DNA from: Oligoflexus tunisiensis
GTDB lineage: Bacteria > Bdellovibrionota_B > Oligoflexia > Oligoflexales > Oligoflexaceae
DNA length: 64,000 nucleotides
NCBI RefSeq assembly: GCF_001748245.1
Contig: NZ_BDFO01000001.1
Span: 3,933,208-3,997,207, forward strand
Reading direction: 5' to 3'
Shown: in pieces, positions 27,655-36,909 of the stretch
Layout: each line of letters begins with the position of its first letter
How positions within the stretch are numbered: position 1 is the stretch's first letter
Program-made: the position numbers and the translations under genes
Notes under the pieces: model-generated
What the model was told of the DNA's origin: nothing
What the model saw: only the letters and a program-made list of their open reading frames with translations
Database searches by the model: none

Positions 27655-28461
27655 ATGCCTATGCTGCGACACCTGATATGGATGATGCTGATCTTCTCTT
27701 TCCCGAAGCTGAGTGCGGGCTACGGCCTGTCGCCTCGGGCTCCGATCCAGATCAATTTTCCTGACTTTCCACCCTATTACTTTTTCGATGACAAGGGTCA
27801 AAGGACCGGCATCACCACCGAAACCCTGACCCTTTGCCTGAATCGCATCAAGCGCCCCTTTATTTTCGTGGATCTTCCGATTGAACGGATGCAGGTCGCC
27901 ATGCAGGAGGGCTCGATCGATATTCACACCTATTCCTATCACAAGGGCCGGGAAAGCTTTGTCACCTTTGGTCATGAAGCCCTCTTCCGCACGGAATACC
28001 GACCCTTCGTGCGGGCTGATGCCAACATCACGATAAAAAAAATTTCTGACTTCGACACGCTGCGCCTCGGTCATATTCTGGGTCTGCGCTATTCCCCGGA
28101 CTTCATGAAGTATGTGGAACGCCGCCGGCTGGCCAACACCATTGATGAAGCCTCAAGCACCGAGCAGAACTTTCGCAAGCTTCTGGCAGGCCGCATTGAT
28201 ATCTTTGTCAATGCTGCGGAACCGGCTCAGTATGCCGCGCAGCGCCTGGGCTACGCCGACAAGGTGAAGGCTCTGGACTGGGTGGCTCACGATGGAATAT
28301 ATTATACGGCGGTGTCGAATAACTCACGGCGCATACCCGATCGCGTGGCATTCCTCCAGGAGATGGACGGCTGCCTGCGGCAGATCAAAAAGCAGGGGAC
28401 CTTCTGCGCGCTCTATAAAAACTATGGACTCGCCTGCCCGCGTCTGCCCCATCGCTCATGA
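27655..28461 (+). CDS. Periplasmic substrate-binding protein (SBP_bac_3-like), copy 2
   Basis: This 268-residue paralogue of the upstream gene begins 5 nt after its stop, at an ATG or at the GTG just before it; no strong ribosome site is visible, so translation is probably coupled. Shared positions include LPIERMQ, ESFVTFG, RADANITI versus RKDANITI, FDxxxLGHxxGLRY and KLLAGRIDxFV. Divergence is substantial, pointing to an old duplication or different ligands. It has a signal peptide and similar Cys pairs near the C-terminus. No transporter subunits follow. Confidence 0.78.
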   Translation: MPMLRHLIWMMLIFSFPKLSAGYGLSPRAPIQINFPDFPPYYFFDDKGQRTGITTETLTLCLNRIKRPFIFVDLPIERMQVAMQEGSIDIHTYSYHKGRESFVTFGHEALFRTEYRPFVRADANITIKKISDFDTLRLGHILGLRYSPDFMKYVERRRLANTIDEASSTEQNFRKLLAGRIDIFVNAAEPAQYAAQRLGYADKVKALDWVAHDGIYYTAVSNNSRRIPDRVAFLQEMDGCLRQIKKQGTFCALYKNYGLACPRLPHRS

Positions 28462-28558
28462 AGACCCACCTTTGGTAATCTCCCCAGTCTCGACTTCATC
28501 GGCATGATCAGCTAGCTTTCTCCTGGGACATCGGGACACCAAAGCTGGAGCGCTTTTC

Positions 28559-29323
28559 ATGCAAATTCGACCAGGAACTTTCCCCTTCATACTCCTGTGT
28601 AGTCTCGCCACTGCACCCCTGCTGGCGCAAGCGGACAAGACCAGGGCGGCTCCTCCCGGCACGGAGAAAACCACGAAGACCAGGGCTTTGGAGACAGGCT
28701 CCAAGGTCCTGCAGGGTGATGCGCCTGTCGATGCTCTGGATATTCACCTGGTTGGTTTCCATCCCATGAAGGAGCACCCGGAGCATCAGATGGAAGCGCA
28801 TCACTTCTGTCGCCAGGTGAATGAAGACTTCGCCCAGTGTGTGCTCTTCGATGGTCATACGAAAAATGCCAACATGAATGGGATCGAATACATCATTTCC
28901 GAAAAGCTCTTTGAACAGCTGCCCAAGGAGGAACGCCAGTTCTGGCATCCGCACAACTACGAAATCCTCTCGGGCCAGCTGGTGGCTCCCCGTCTGCCGG
29001 ATGCTGCGGAAAAGGCGCTCATGCGGACCAAGATGAATTCCTATGGCAAGACCTGGCATGTCTGGAACACGGGCAACATGGAGAAAAAGGGCGACCCCTT
29101 GCCCTATGGCGAGCCGATGCTGGCCTGGTCTTTTAATCATGATGGAGAAGCTCAGCCAGGTCTGGTGCAGACCATGGAAAAGAAACTGGATATTTCGGTG
29201 TCGGGAAAACGCAAACTGCGCAGCGATCTGACCAAACTCGCCAAACCGCAGGAAGGTGTCGATACTCTCAAAGGGAAATTCAAAGGACCGCTTCAGTCCA
29301 TTCCAGGGGTGCAGGCGAAGTGA
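28559..29323 (+). CDS. DUF1264 / OBAP-like exported protein
   Basis: This 254-residue protein starts at an ATG with TGGAG about 8 nt upstream. The signal peptide ends near LLAQA. The central part matches the DUF1264 (oil-body-associated protein-like) family: DIHLVGFHPMKEHPEHQMEAHHFC, then QCVLFDGHTKNANMNGIEYII and WHPHNYEILSGQL. The family occurs in plants and bacteria and lacks a well established enzymatic function; the conserved His and Cys could bind metal. Export to the periplasm is implied by the signal. Its 3' end overlaps the convergent receiver gene by 31 nt. Confidence 0.82.
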   Translation: MQIRPGTFPFILLCSLATAPLLAQADKTRAAPPGTEKTTKTRALETGSKVLQGDAPVDALDIHLVGFHPMKEHPEHQMEAHHFCRQVNEDFAQCVLFDGHTKNANMNGIEYIISEKLFEQLPKEERQFWHPHNYEILSGQLVAPRLPDAAEKALMRTKMNSYGKTWHVWNTGNMEKKGDPLPYGEPMLAWSFNHDGEAQPGLVQTMEKKLDISVSGKRKLRSDLTKLAKPQEGVDTLKGKFKGPLQSIPGVQAK

Positions 29324-29703
29324 GGATTCTCGACCTGAAGGAGGCGGGCCAGCAGTCCATGCAGCTTTCTCATGTCGAAGGGCTTCTGCAGCAGATAGCA
29401 ATCCTTGATGCCCTTGACCTCATCCTGCGAGAAATTGCCTGAACAAAAAATAAAAGGCGTATCCTGATTGGGTCCTGAACTCCCCCGCACTTCGCGCAGG
29501 ACGGCCGAACCCAACATGCCCGGCATGACGTTGTCGGACAGAATCAGATCAAAGGTCTGGGACATGGCCTGTTTCATCGCCTCCAGACCATCATGGGCCC
29601 GGGTCAGCGACACGTTCACCAGATAATCCTTCACCTCGGTAGCCAGGAGTTCAAGCATCAGCTCATTATCTTCCGCCACCAGTATTTTGTATGTTTGACT
29701 CAC
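29293..29703 (-). CDS. Single-domain response regulator
   Basis: This 136-residue CheY-like receiver starts at a GTG. It has an acidic pocket (EDN at 11-13), Asp57 in LILSDNVMPGM, Ser in IFCSGN and Lys in LLQKPFD. Nothing follows that could be an output domain. It may serve one of the HPt-type sensors in the window, but there is no direct link. Overlap with the convergent gene at 28559 is 31 nt. The start site lacks a clear ribosome site, so the first few residues are uncertain. Confidence 0.83.
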   Translation of the reverse strand: MSQTYKILVAEDNELMLELLATEVKDYLVNVSLTRAHDGLEAMKQAMSQTFDLILSDNVMPGMLGSAVLREVRGSSGPNQDTPFIFCSGNFSQDEVKGIKDCYLLQKPFDMRKLHGLLARLLQVENPHFACTPGMD

Positions 29704-29793
29704 GCGACTGGCTCACAATATTCGACAAATGTTACGGTTTCTGTTTCGCCGCTTATGAAAGAAACTGCAAGCTGCAATTTTGTCATAACCACA

Positions 29794-32601
29794 TCAGGGA
29801 AGCAAGGTACAGGGCGCTGTCACCAGAGTCAGATTCGCACTTTCGGATCCGTAGTACTGACGAATAAAGAAGTTTATGAAGCCCTGCTTATCCGAACAGC
29901 CATTCGATACAAAGAAGCCATCCGTTTTGTTGTAACAAAGATTCTTCATCGTGGTCTTCAGACTGACGCGCAGATCCCCGTCCTTGGCCGAGCCCTGAAA
30001 GGCCTGTCCCCCACAGTCGGGCGCACTTTCCAGATCCAGAAGCTTCACCAGTTTCGTGGAACCGCGGGGCGCCATATAGATGGCAGACGGCAAATAGAAG
30101 TACAAATTCGACTGCTGATCAAAGGCCTTGGCGTTGGCTTGAAAGCCCATGTTCAAACCTATGTTCAATCCATCCTCAGGGGTGGTATAAGGCAGCGCCG
30201 CATTGCCTGATCCGGCTGCCGGAACGCTGACCAGTCCCGCCACAGACCCTGTGCTCACCGGAGCGTTGAGATCCAGATGATAGACCGAGAAGGACTTCGA
30301 TGGATCCGATTCAAAGGTATTGGCCACCAGCAGGTCGAGCGAGGCCGTGGTATCGCTGATGGAATAGATCGATGTGGAATCCAAATACGCATTGGCTGGC
30401 AGAGTGATGGCCGTCGTGACTCCACTGCTCGTGTCGAAGAGCATGAAGGTCGATTGACTTTCGTGCCGCAGAATCAAACGGTTGGACATAGATTCCCCAC
30501 GGGTATTGCGATAACGATAGGCCCGTGGCGTCGCATGACTGGCGGTATTCGTCACCAGCTGGGTCGCGGCATCATACGTGATGACATCCGAACGATCGGG
30601 ACTTGTACTGTTGGGCCCCGGTGTGGTCACCAGGAAACTCGCGGATTGAGTGCCGGTCTTGAAAATATATTCCGCGCAGCTGCCGCTCCCGACGATGACG
30701 CTACAGGGAATTTCCAGGAAAGGCTGGAACTGCTCGCGTTGGAAGATCTCGACCACTGCGGTGCTCGCGCCCGAAACGGTCCGGTTATAGATGCGCAGAA
30801 CTCTTTGCGTGGACGATTCCCAGAAGATATTGTTGATGCGTCCCACCTCGGGCGAGCGCTGCCGATCGTTGGCTGTGATCAGCTGAATTTTATCGCCGTG
30901 CACGAGTCCCAGGTATTCCATATTAGTGACCAGCATCCGCTCACCCGACAGGGGATAAATCCTGGAATTATCGGGAAAACGGCCATCAAAGGCCACGGTC
31001 TGGCCCTGCTTCATAAGGTCCACCGGCTCGGTCGTCCAGTTGAATGTCCCCTCGCCGAAGGTTCGAATCTGCTGCTGACTGTCCACCGTGCGCCAGTTTT
31101 CAAAGGTGATCCGGTAGATAAAAGAGTCAACCCCAAAGCGGGCAAATTCACGAGCGGGAACCACCGTATCATCCGCACAGGAGCCCGGCGCGGTCACCAC
31201 CGCTTTCTTCGGCCCCACTTCGCGGAGCAGACGACCGGCCTTCAGATCGTAAAGGGCATAATTGCAATAACCGGAGTACAGCAGCACTTCCTGCCGATCG
31301 CGCACAAAACGGGTCAGCACTGAGGGATCCGTCAGGCCCGGTGTGATCCCATCCCCGGCACTGATATCCAGGGTCTGAATCACGCGGGTGCCGATGGCAT
31401 CGGCCTTGTCCGGCGCATAGGTGCTGGCGATCCACACCAGCTTATCCGCTGACTTGACAACATCCACAACGACGAAGTTTTCCCCATCAAAGTTGGACTG
31501 GGTACTGATGCGTTGCCGTGAGGCTCCCAGATCCGCGAGGTTGCGGTTGGTCTTGTTCACGAGCACGCGTCCGGTCAGACCATCGGTGAGCGTATCCACG
31601 GCCCGAAGCAGCCGTCCGTTGTAATCAAAGTACAGGGCGCGCAGGGCGCTGGAGAAATTGCCACTGACGTCGATATCCCAGCCGCTGTTCGCATGAAACG
31701 TGGTGAATCCATTGGCGCCACAGACCACGCGCCAGGTCTGATGATTCAAGCGCATGGGATCTTCAAACTGATAGCTGAACCGCACGTTTTCATCAAAACG
31801 GCCCGCGATGGGACGGACCTCGTCCGTCTTGCGATCATGGATATAAATATAGGTGGGACTGGCCATGATCACGAGGTCTTCATGATCACAGACATCCTGC
31901 ACGTTGACCTTATGGTCGAGTCGTTCCACCTTTGATCGGAAGAAGCCGGCCTGCACCGGTTGATTCTCAAGCGACAGCCTGTCGCTTTCCAGTTCGGGCA
32001 GACCCGTAAAGGAACGGTGGGTATCGCTGAAGTCACCTTCAATCACGCCCACAAAGTAAGGCAGCAGCACTTCCGGCCGCTCGGTGCGGGTCTGCTGGCG
32101 ATCGCTGTCCGTAATCAGGAGAGGGAATTCCAGGGCCGACGTTCCCGAGCGCAGTTCACCGGAACATTGAATGCTGAGGTGGTCGTTCGATTCCAGACAA
32201 CGGTCCAGGAGGAAGTCCCCGCGATACTGCACCGGCTGCTGCCAGGCGAGCCGGAGAGAGGGCTTGATCCGCAGCGGTATGAATTCACTGCCGAGTTCGC
32301 TGGTAATGGTCACTCGACAAAAGATCTCATATTGATCATCCGCAGTGTTTTTGAATTCACAGCGAGCCCGGGTGTTGTCAAAATCCGCGACCAGGTTCAC
32401 CCCGGCGATCGACACAGGATCGGTCGCCCCAAGCTCCTCGATATCGGGATCCTGACTGCCGTTAGCCGGCCCTCCTCTTTCCTCCGCCGCCGGTATCTGC
32501 CGCGTATCCTTATTGCTGCTGCCGGGCACACAGGCGCCCAGCAGGACGGGAATCAGAGCCAAAGATACAATCACCTGGTGAGGTGCAAATCGCAATATCA
32601 T
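29794..32601 (-). CDS. Large putative lipoprotein, possibly beta-propeller-like
   Basis: This 935-residue protein starts at an ATG with AAGGAAA upstream. The signal ends LLGAC, a canonical lipobox (Cys24). The mature chain is beta-rich with recurring short units (for example DKIQLITAND, TYIYIHDRK and SIYSISD), and many Asp/Asn-Gly turns. These suggest a propeller of WD40/TolB-like folding, though no copy count can be given by eye. Two Cys pairs are visible near 620-640 and the C-terminus. No catalytic motif was recognised. It is probably exposed at the outer membrane. Function unknown. Confidence 0.65.
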   Translation of the reverse strand: MILRFAPHQVIVSLALIPVLLGACVPGSSNKDTRQIPAAEERGGPANGSQDPDIEELGATDPVSIAGVNLVADFDNTRARCEFKNTADDQYEIFCRVTITSELGSEFIPLRIKPSLRLAWQQPVQYRGDFLLDRCLESNDHLSIQCSGELRSGTSALEFPLLITDSDRQQTRTERPEVLLPYFVGVIEGDFSDTHRSFTGLPELESDRLSLENQPVQAGFFRSKVERLDHKVNVQDVCDHEDLVIMASPTYIYIHDRKTDEVRPIAGRFDENVRFSYQFEDPMRLNHQTWRVVCGANGFTTFHANSGWDIDVSGNFSSALRALYFDYNGRLLRAVDTLTDGLTGRVLVNKTNRNLADLGASRQRISTQSNFDGENFVVVDVVKSADKLVWIASTYAPDKADAIGTRVIQTLDISAGDGITPGLTDPSVLTRFVRDRQEVLLYSGYCNYALYDLKAGRLLREVGPKKAVVTAPGSCADDTVVPAREFARFGVDSFIYRITFENWRTVDSQQQIRTFGEGTFNWTTEPVDLMKQGQTVAFDGRFPDNSRIYPLSGERMLVTNMEYLGLVHGDKIQLITANDRQRSPEVGRINNIFWESSTQRVLRIYNRTVSGASTAVVEIFQREQFQPFLEIPCSVIVGSGSCAEYIFKTGTQSASFLVTTPGPNSTSPDRSDVITYDAATQLVTNTASHATPRAYRYRNTRGESMSNRLILRHESQSTFMLFDTSSGVTTAITLPANAYLDSTSIYSISDTTASLDLLVANTFESDPSKSFSVYHLDLNAPVSTGSVAGLVSVPAAGSGNAALPYTTPEDGLNIGLNMGFQANAKAFDQQSNLYFYLPSAIYMAPRGSTKLVKLLDLESAPDCGGQAFQGSAKDGDLRVSLKTTMKNLCYNKTDGFFVSNGCSDKQGFINFFIRQYYGSESANLTLVTAPCTLLP

Positions 32602-32793
32602 TGGAATTTCCTTATCTCATCCTGGGCTTATCGGCCCCACCTCCTCGGCTTTTATGCCGGCTTCCCGAGCGCTCCATCCCATGAAATTGATTCGGTTAAT
32701 GCCTTCCCATGCCTCCGACTAAAGATTTGCAGCCGCCCAGGATTTGAGCTTTATCCAGAGGCCGAAGCTGCCGAAACCTTTCGGGGAGGCAGC

Positions 32794-35103
32794 ATGTTAA
32801 AAGCGCTACAAACCTGGCTCGACGCCCGTGAGGCTCACCGCGGCATCCTCTTCCGATGGCTGCTGCTGGCTGCGGTGCTGGCTGTGGGTTTGCGCATGAT
32901 CCAGACGAGTTCCTTTGGACAGCTTGTCGATCAAAGACTCGTGCAGGTGCTGGAATTCCGTTCACGGTCCGCCTGGGATCAGGGTCCTGCACTGGATCCA
33001 CGCCTCAAAATTTATTTCATGGATGATCGTTCGCTGCGCAGCCTGGGTCGCGATGATCTCGACTTTCAGGAATGGAGTCTATTCTTTCAAGCCGTCGCCA
33101 AGGCCAGACCGCGTCTCATCATGATCGACAAGGTCTTTGCCACACCACGCGGCCGTTATGATCCCGAACAGATTCGGGCAAGGCTTCTGGAGATGGGCGT
33201 GCCGATCGCCTCCATCGTATTCCTTACGGATGAAACATTAAAATTCGTCGAACCGATTGCCTTGACTCAAAGCATTTGGGCCCGTGAACGCTGGATGCCG
33301 GCTGATGTGGATCCCGCCTGGCTGCCGGTGACGCCCAAGGCCGTCTATGGACCGCACCCTGATGTGCAGCAAAGCGTTTCGCTCTTCGGTCATGCGCATT
33401 ATAACGGCGACGGCACAGTGCAACTTTTCCATCGACCGGCGCCTGATGTTCTGATTCCCCATTGGAGTCTATGGGCAGCGGACCAGGTGCGGGTGGATGC
33501 CAGAGGCATTCTGGTCAACGAGCAGCGCGTGACAACCCGGGGCACGGAGGTGCTTGTCAATTTTGTCGACCGCGCCGCGATCCTGAACCAATCCTACAGT
33601 CTCGATCGCGCCATCAAGCGCACGGAAAAGGGCGCGAGCTTCGCGGATGTCATCCGCCCGGATCAGATCGTGCTGATCATGCCGGCCATGTACACCGGCA
33701 GCGCCGATCGCGTGGAGTCGCCCTATGGTTCCATCCCGGGTGGATATCTCATGATTTCCATGGTCAACAGTGTGATCACGGGTCAGTGGATTCAAACCAT
33801 TCCTGCCTCGCTGCTCAGCCTTCTTCTTTGGACGACCCTGGGTGTGATCGTGGGGCTTTTGCTGGAGCCTCTCGCCTTTACCCTCAGCTTTCTGCTGGGC
33901 ACAGCGGGCCTGGCTTCCGCGGGTCTGGGGCTGTTCACGCTGGTTCATCTCAAGGTCTTCTGGCTTTGGCCGGATCTGGGCTTTGCTCTGATGGCTCTCA
34001 GCTGTTTTTCCTGGAAAATGATTCGCCGTGACAGCCAGCACAAAACCCTGCGCGCGGCCCTTGCGGACGTGATTGCCACTGAGCAGCTGCAGAAAATTCT
34101 GGAAAATCCCAAAGCCCTGATGACGGAACCTTCCTCCCAGAAGGTCACCATCATGTTTCTCGATCTGGTGGGTTTTTCCCTGACTTCCCAGCGTTTGCCC
34201 CCGCGGGAAACCTTTGATCAGTTGAAGGACCTGCTGCATGGGGCCACACGCATCATTCATGAGCATGAAGGGGTGATCGACAAAACCCTGGGTGACGGGC
34301 TGCTCTGCTTCTTCGGCTACAACCTTCTGGGTCAAACGCAAAGCGCGCATGCCGACCAGGCCGTAAAATGCGCCATGGCCATTCAAAGGCGCCTTTATGA
34401 ACACTGTATCGACGCGCATGCGCGGGGCCAGGCCTTGTACCCGGCTCGCATTGGCATCAACACGGCCCAGGTTTATATTGGCAACATCGGCAATGAAACC
34501 CGTTTCGATTTCACGCTGATCGGTGACGGCGTGAATTTCGCAGCACGCCTGGAAAGCGCCTGCGAGCCCTTCCGCATCATGATCGGTTCCGACACGCGCG
34601 AACTTCTGCAATCCTGGGCCGATGACAGCTGTCTGATCCCGCGCCATGTGCGCATCAAACATTCCTTGCAGCTGGTCAAGGCCTGGCAGGTGGATCCCTT
34701 TCACGCCCAGCCCGGAGCGATTGAACGCGCCGAACGCCTTTACTGGGACTTTGCCCGCTTTGAACGGATGGAGGAGCGGCTGGAGCTGCCGCCTTTGAAG
34801 ATCCTCCTTCGCTCGGAGCACGGTGTCTTTGAAATCACCGATTTTTCCCGCACCGGCCTTGCTCTGGTCGGTGATATCTTTCTGGCCAAGGATGTGACGC
34901 TCGATGTGAGCCTGGATGTCGAGGACGAGGAACTGATGGCCCGACTCCACCAATGGGGTCTATCGAGTTTTACGATAGAAATCCGTTGGGGCAAGGTCGT
35001 TCAGCACCGCTTCAAGCACGGTGCGAAAATTCTGGGATTGAATGGACTGCAAAGAAATCGGATCTTCGAGGAGCTGCAACGCCAGGGGAAACCGGCCGCC
35101 TGA
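32794..35103 (+). CDS. CHASE2-domain class III adenylate cyclase with PilZ-like C-terminus
   Basis: This encodes 769 residues from the ATG at 32794, which follows GGGGAGG; the frame continues far upstream but without a ribosome site or sensible domain. TM1 is at 18-36, a periplasmic CHASE2 sensor at about 40-330, and two or three TM segments at 337-405. The cyclase lies at 445-630. Metal Asp457 (FLDLVGF) and Asp501 (LGDG), the adenine-selecting Lys497 and Asp572 (RFDFT), and Asn581 and Arg585 (VNFAARLE) are all present, so ATP to cAMP conversion is predicted. About 691-769 resembles PilZ, with DFSRTG fitting D/NxSxxG, but only KILLR where RxxxR is expected. If it binds c-di-GMP, the protein would couple two second messengers. 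Confidence 0.85.
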   Translation: MLKALQTWLDAREAHRGILFRWLLLAAVLAVGLRMIQTSSFGQLVDQRLVQVLEFRSRSAWDQGPALDPRLKIYFMDDRSLRSLGRDDLDFQEWSLFFQAVAKARPRLIMIDKVFATPRGRYDPEQIRARLLEMGVPIASIVFLTDETLKFVEPIALTQSIWARERWMPADVDPAWLPVTPKAVYGPHPDVQQSVSLFGHAHYNGDGTVQLFHRPAPDVLIPHWSLWAADQVRVDARGILVNEQRVTTRGTEVLVNFVDRAAILNQSYSLDRAIKRTEKGASFADVIRPDQIVLIMPAMYTGSADRVESPYGSIPGGYLMISMVNSVITGQWIQTIPASLLSLLLWTTLGVIVGLLLEPLAFTLSFLLGTAGLASAGLGLFTLVHLKVFWLWPDLGFALMALSCFSWKMIRRDSQHKTLRAALADVIATEQLQKILENPKALMTEPSSQKVTIMFLDLVGFSLTSQRLPPRETFDQLKDLLHGATRIIHEHEGVIDKTLGDGLLCFFGYNLLGQTQSAHADQAVKCAMAIQRRLYEHCIDAHARGQALYPARIGINTAQVYIGNIGNETRFDFTLIGDGVNFAARLESACEPFRIMIGSDTRELLQSWADDSCLIPRHVRIKHSLQLVKAWQVDPFHAQPGAIERAERLYWDFARFERMEERLELPPLKILLRSEHGVFEITDFSRTGLALVGDIFLAKDVTLDVSLDVEDEELMARLHQWGLSSFTIEIRWGKVVQHRFKHGAKILGLNGLQRNRIFEELQRQGKPAA

Positions 35104-35111
35104 CCCTGGCT

Positions 35112-35294
35112 TCATCCCTTGCGGATGAGCTTTTCCGCACTCTGTACATTTTCCTCGAACGTCGCGCGGCGCTGCTTGACGAGACTTTCGATATCCGGGT
35201 CCGCAGGCCTATCATTCGACATACGAAACCATAGCCAGGTGAGTGAACTGCCTACCAGCCCCACAGCCACCGTCACGGCCAAAGCCATACCCAT
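35112..35294 (-). CDS. Small single-pass membrane protein (60 aa)
   Basis: This 60-residue protein has a hydrophobic helix at 3-23 (ALAVTVAVGLVGSSLTWLWF), then a charged tail with a probable amphipathic helix (IESLVKQRRATFEENVQS). GGAGGAAGG 5 nt before the ATG strongly supports translation. It is convergent with the cyclase, 8 nt away. No family recognised; a membrane peptide that modulates a partner is one possibility. Confidence 0.65.
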   Translation of the reverse strand: MGMALAVTVAVGLVGSSLTWLWFRMSNDRPADPDIESLVKQRRATFEENVQSAEKLIRKG

Positions 35295-35635
35295 GCACCT
35301 TCCTCCCTAGCTTGCTACAATTTCGGGTTTAAACCATAGTCGGCGGTTTTTCCCAGGAATTCACTGCGGTTGATAAGAAAATGATTTTATTGTAAGTCCC
35401 GGCGGGAATATTTCTGCTCTTCTTCCATTTTAGCTGACACCCCGTCCTCGTGAAAAAGAGGCAGTCTTTTCCCAGCCCCGCCGGGCGGCTTGGGATGGGA
35501 GAAACTTTAAAAAAGGAATACCGCACCCAGGACCTGTCTGAATTCAGATCCTTGACGCACCCCGGCCGTTCCGATTGAAGGACCCGCCCGGCGGCCGATG
35601 GTGATTGAAAGTCCAGTTAGCCATGAGGTACTCCT
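35295..35635. other. Intergenic region with GC-rich inverted sequences
   Basis: No gene was found between the divergent small protein and the lipoprotein at 35636. A hairpin can form at 35470-35495 (TCCCAGCC...GGCTTGGGA). The 11-nt CCGCCGGGCGG at 35478-35488 recurs as its exact reverse complement at 35584-35594, so a long-range stem is possible. A TTGACG at about 35552 is a weak -35. This could be a structured leader. Confidence 0.35.
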
Positions 35636-36055
35636 ATGAAGTCTTTCACTCTGTCAGCATTGATTCTTGTCGCTTGTGGCATTCCCAAGCCTCAGCAGGA
35701 AGGCCCACGGAATGGTCTTCAATATGATGTCGATGGTGAGGTCGTTGCTATCATCTATGAAACCAAAACTGATGCCCCTCGGCAGACCGTGGATGTTCAG
35801 ATACAGGTGAACCAGCATCGAATCGAAATGAGTATGAATGCAGACGGCGAGCTGCAGAAGATCGAAGGGAATGGGGCTGTTCTCAGTGCGCCCGAGCGCA
35901 AGGCCATGAGTCAGGCGGCGTGGGAGTTTGCCAAACCCACCCAGCTGACGGATGAAGAGAACCTGGAGCAGCAGTCACTTTATTTGGCTTTTGCTTATCT
36001 GTACCAGGCACCTGAGAATCAGGCGATTCCCAGCCGCAACTTTGAAGGCGAATGA
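35636..36055 (+). CDS. Small lipoprotein of unknown function
   Basis: This 139-residue protein starts at an ATG with GAGGT upstream. The signal is short and ends LVAC (Cys14). The mature part is hydrophilic: a beta-strand rich half (GLQYDVDGEVVAIIYETK, QTVDVQIQVNQHRIEMSM) and a helical half. No motif was recognised. It is preceded by a long structured-looking intergenic stretch and is convergent with the methyltransferase. Confidence 0.68.
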   Translation: MKSFTLSALILVACGIPKPQQEGPRNGLQYDVDGEVVAIIYETKTDAPRQTVDVQIQVNQHRIEMSMNADGELQKIEGNGAVLSAPERKAMSQAAWEFAKPTQLTDEENLEQQSLYLAFAYLYQAPENQAIPSRNFEGE

Positions 36056-36142
36056 TCTGCAGGATGCGGCCGCCGGCGGGAGCCATTGAATGGGCGTGAC
36101 GTCATTCCTAGTTGGTTGTCACGGGAAGTGAGAGACTCCCTT

Positions 36143-36892
36143 CTATTCCGTGGCCCTTCCTTCGGGAGGGGCCCTGTTCGATCCACGGCGCTGTGCGAAT
36201 TCAAGTATGGAGACCTTCAGCTTGAGCACTCCGCTGTTGACCATGAAGTCCTCGATACCCTCCCTCTCGATATCACAGTCCTCCTCCACCCAGCGCTTGA
36301 GCGTAAAATGACCCTTCAGGATGTCGAAGGCCGTTCCAAATCGAAAGCGTTTGGGATCGGCCAGCGTGAGAAGGCCATCGGGTTTGAGAAGCTCACGGGC
36401 AAAGGGCGGGAGATGCTTCAAGTGACTGTCATCATAGAAGACATCAGCACCCAGAACCCAATCCGCCTGACCCTTCATATCCGCCGGCACCGGTTGCCGC
36501 CAGTCGATCTGTTGAAACTGCACGCGGTCCCCCACACCCCAGGCCGCGGCATTGGCCTTCACATACCGTTCCAGATGCTCTTCATAATCACAGGCGATGA
36601 TGCTGGCCTTGGGAAAGAGCAGAGCGAGGGCACAGGATAAAAAGCCAACCCCGCAGCCGAGTTCGACAATCTGCAAGGGAGCATCGCGATCCCAGGGAGC
36701 TTCCTTGACCAGCCAGCGGGCCACGATGCGGGCACTCGGCCACAGCAGAACCCCAAAGGGGCAACGCTCATCGGTGAGCTGCCCTCCCACTTGCACGGCA
36801 AACTCATCCAGAAACGTGTCGAACGAGTCCACGACCCGAATCGGCCGCTGTTCATTCATGAATTCAATATGGATGAGTTTGGATCCTTCCAT
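36143..36892 (-). CDS. Class I SAM-dependent methyltransferase (Methyltransf_16-like)
   Basis: This 249-residue protein starts at an ATG with AAGGAG upstream. Motif I, IVELGCGVGFLSCALALLFP, binds the SAM glycine loop. The acidic end of strand 2 is IIACDYEEH, and post-I FQQIDWRQP and ADVFYDD follow. This order and the WPSARIVARWLVKE segment resemble METTL21/Methyltransf_16 protein lysine methyltransferases. A protein substrate is therefore likelier than a small molecule, but the target is unknown. The next gene upstream on the same strand (GNAT) is 17 nt away, so they form an operon. Confidence 0.82.
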   Translation of the reverse strand: MEGSKLIHIEFMNEQRPIRVVDSFDTFLDEFAVQVGGQLTDERCPFGVLLWPSARIVARWLVKEAPWDRDAPLQIVELGCGVGFLSCALALLFPKASIIACDYEEHLERYVKANAAAWGVGDRVQFQQIDWRQPVPADMKGQADWVLGADVFYDDSHLKHLPPFARELLKPDGLLTLADPKRFRFGTAFDILKGHFTLKRWVEEDCDIEREGIEDFMVNSGVLKLKVSILEFAQRRGSNRAPPEGRATE

Positions 36893-36909
36893 GGGACTGA
36901 CTCCTTCGA

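Noticed and set aside
31960..32793. Upstream extension of the cyclase frame
   Set aside because: It runs antisense through the large lipoprotein gene; the ATG at 32794 has a strong ribosome site and starts a CHASE2 protein.
33469..34953. Minus-strand 494-codon frame
   Set aside because: Shadow of the cyclase gene, His/Gln-rich with no motif.
35329..35526. 65-codon minus-strand frame
   Set aside because: No ribosome site, no hydrophobic or family feature, and it lies in the structured intergenic region.
36152..36173. GGCCCTTCC/GGAGGGGCC hairpin
   Set aside because: It lies inside the last codons of the methyltransferase and no T run follows on either strand.
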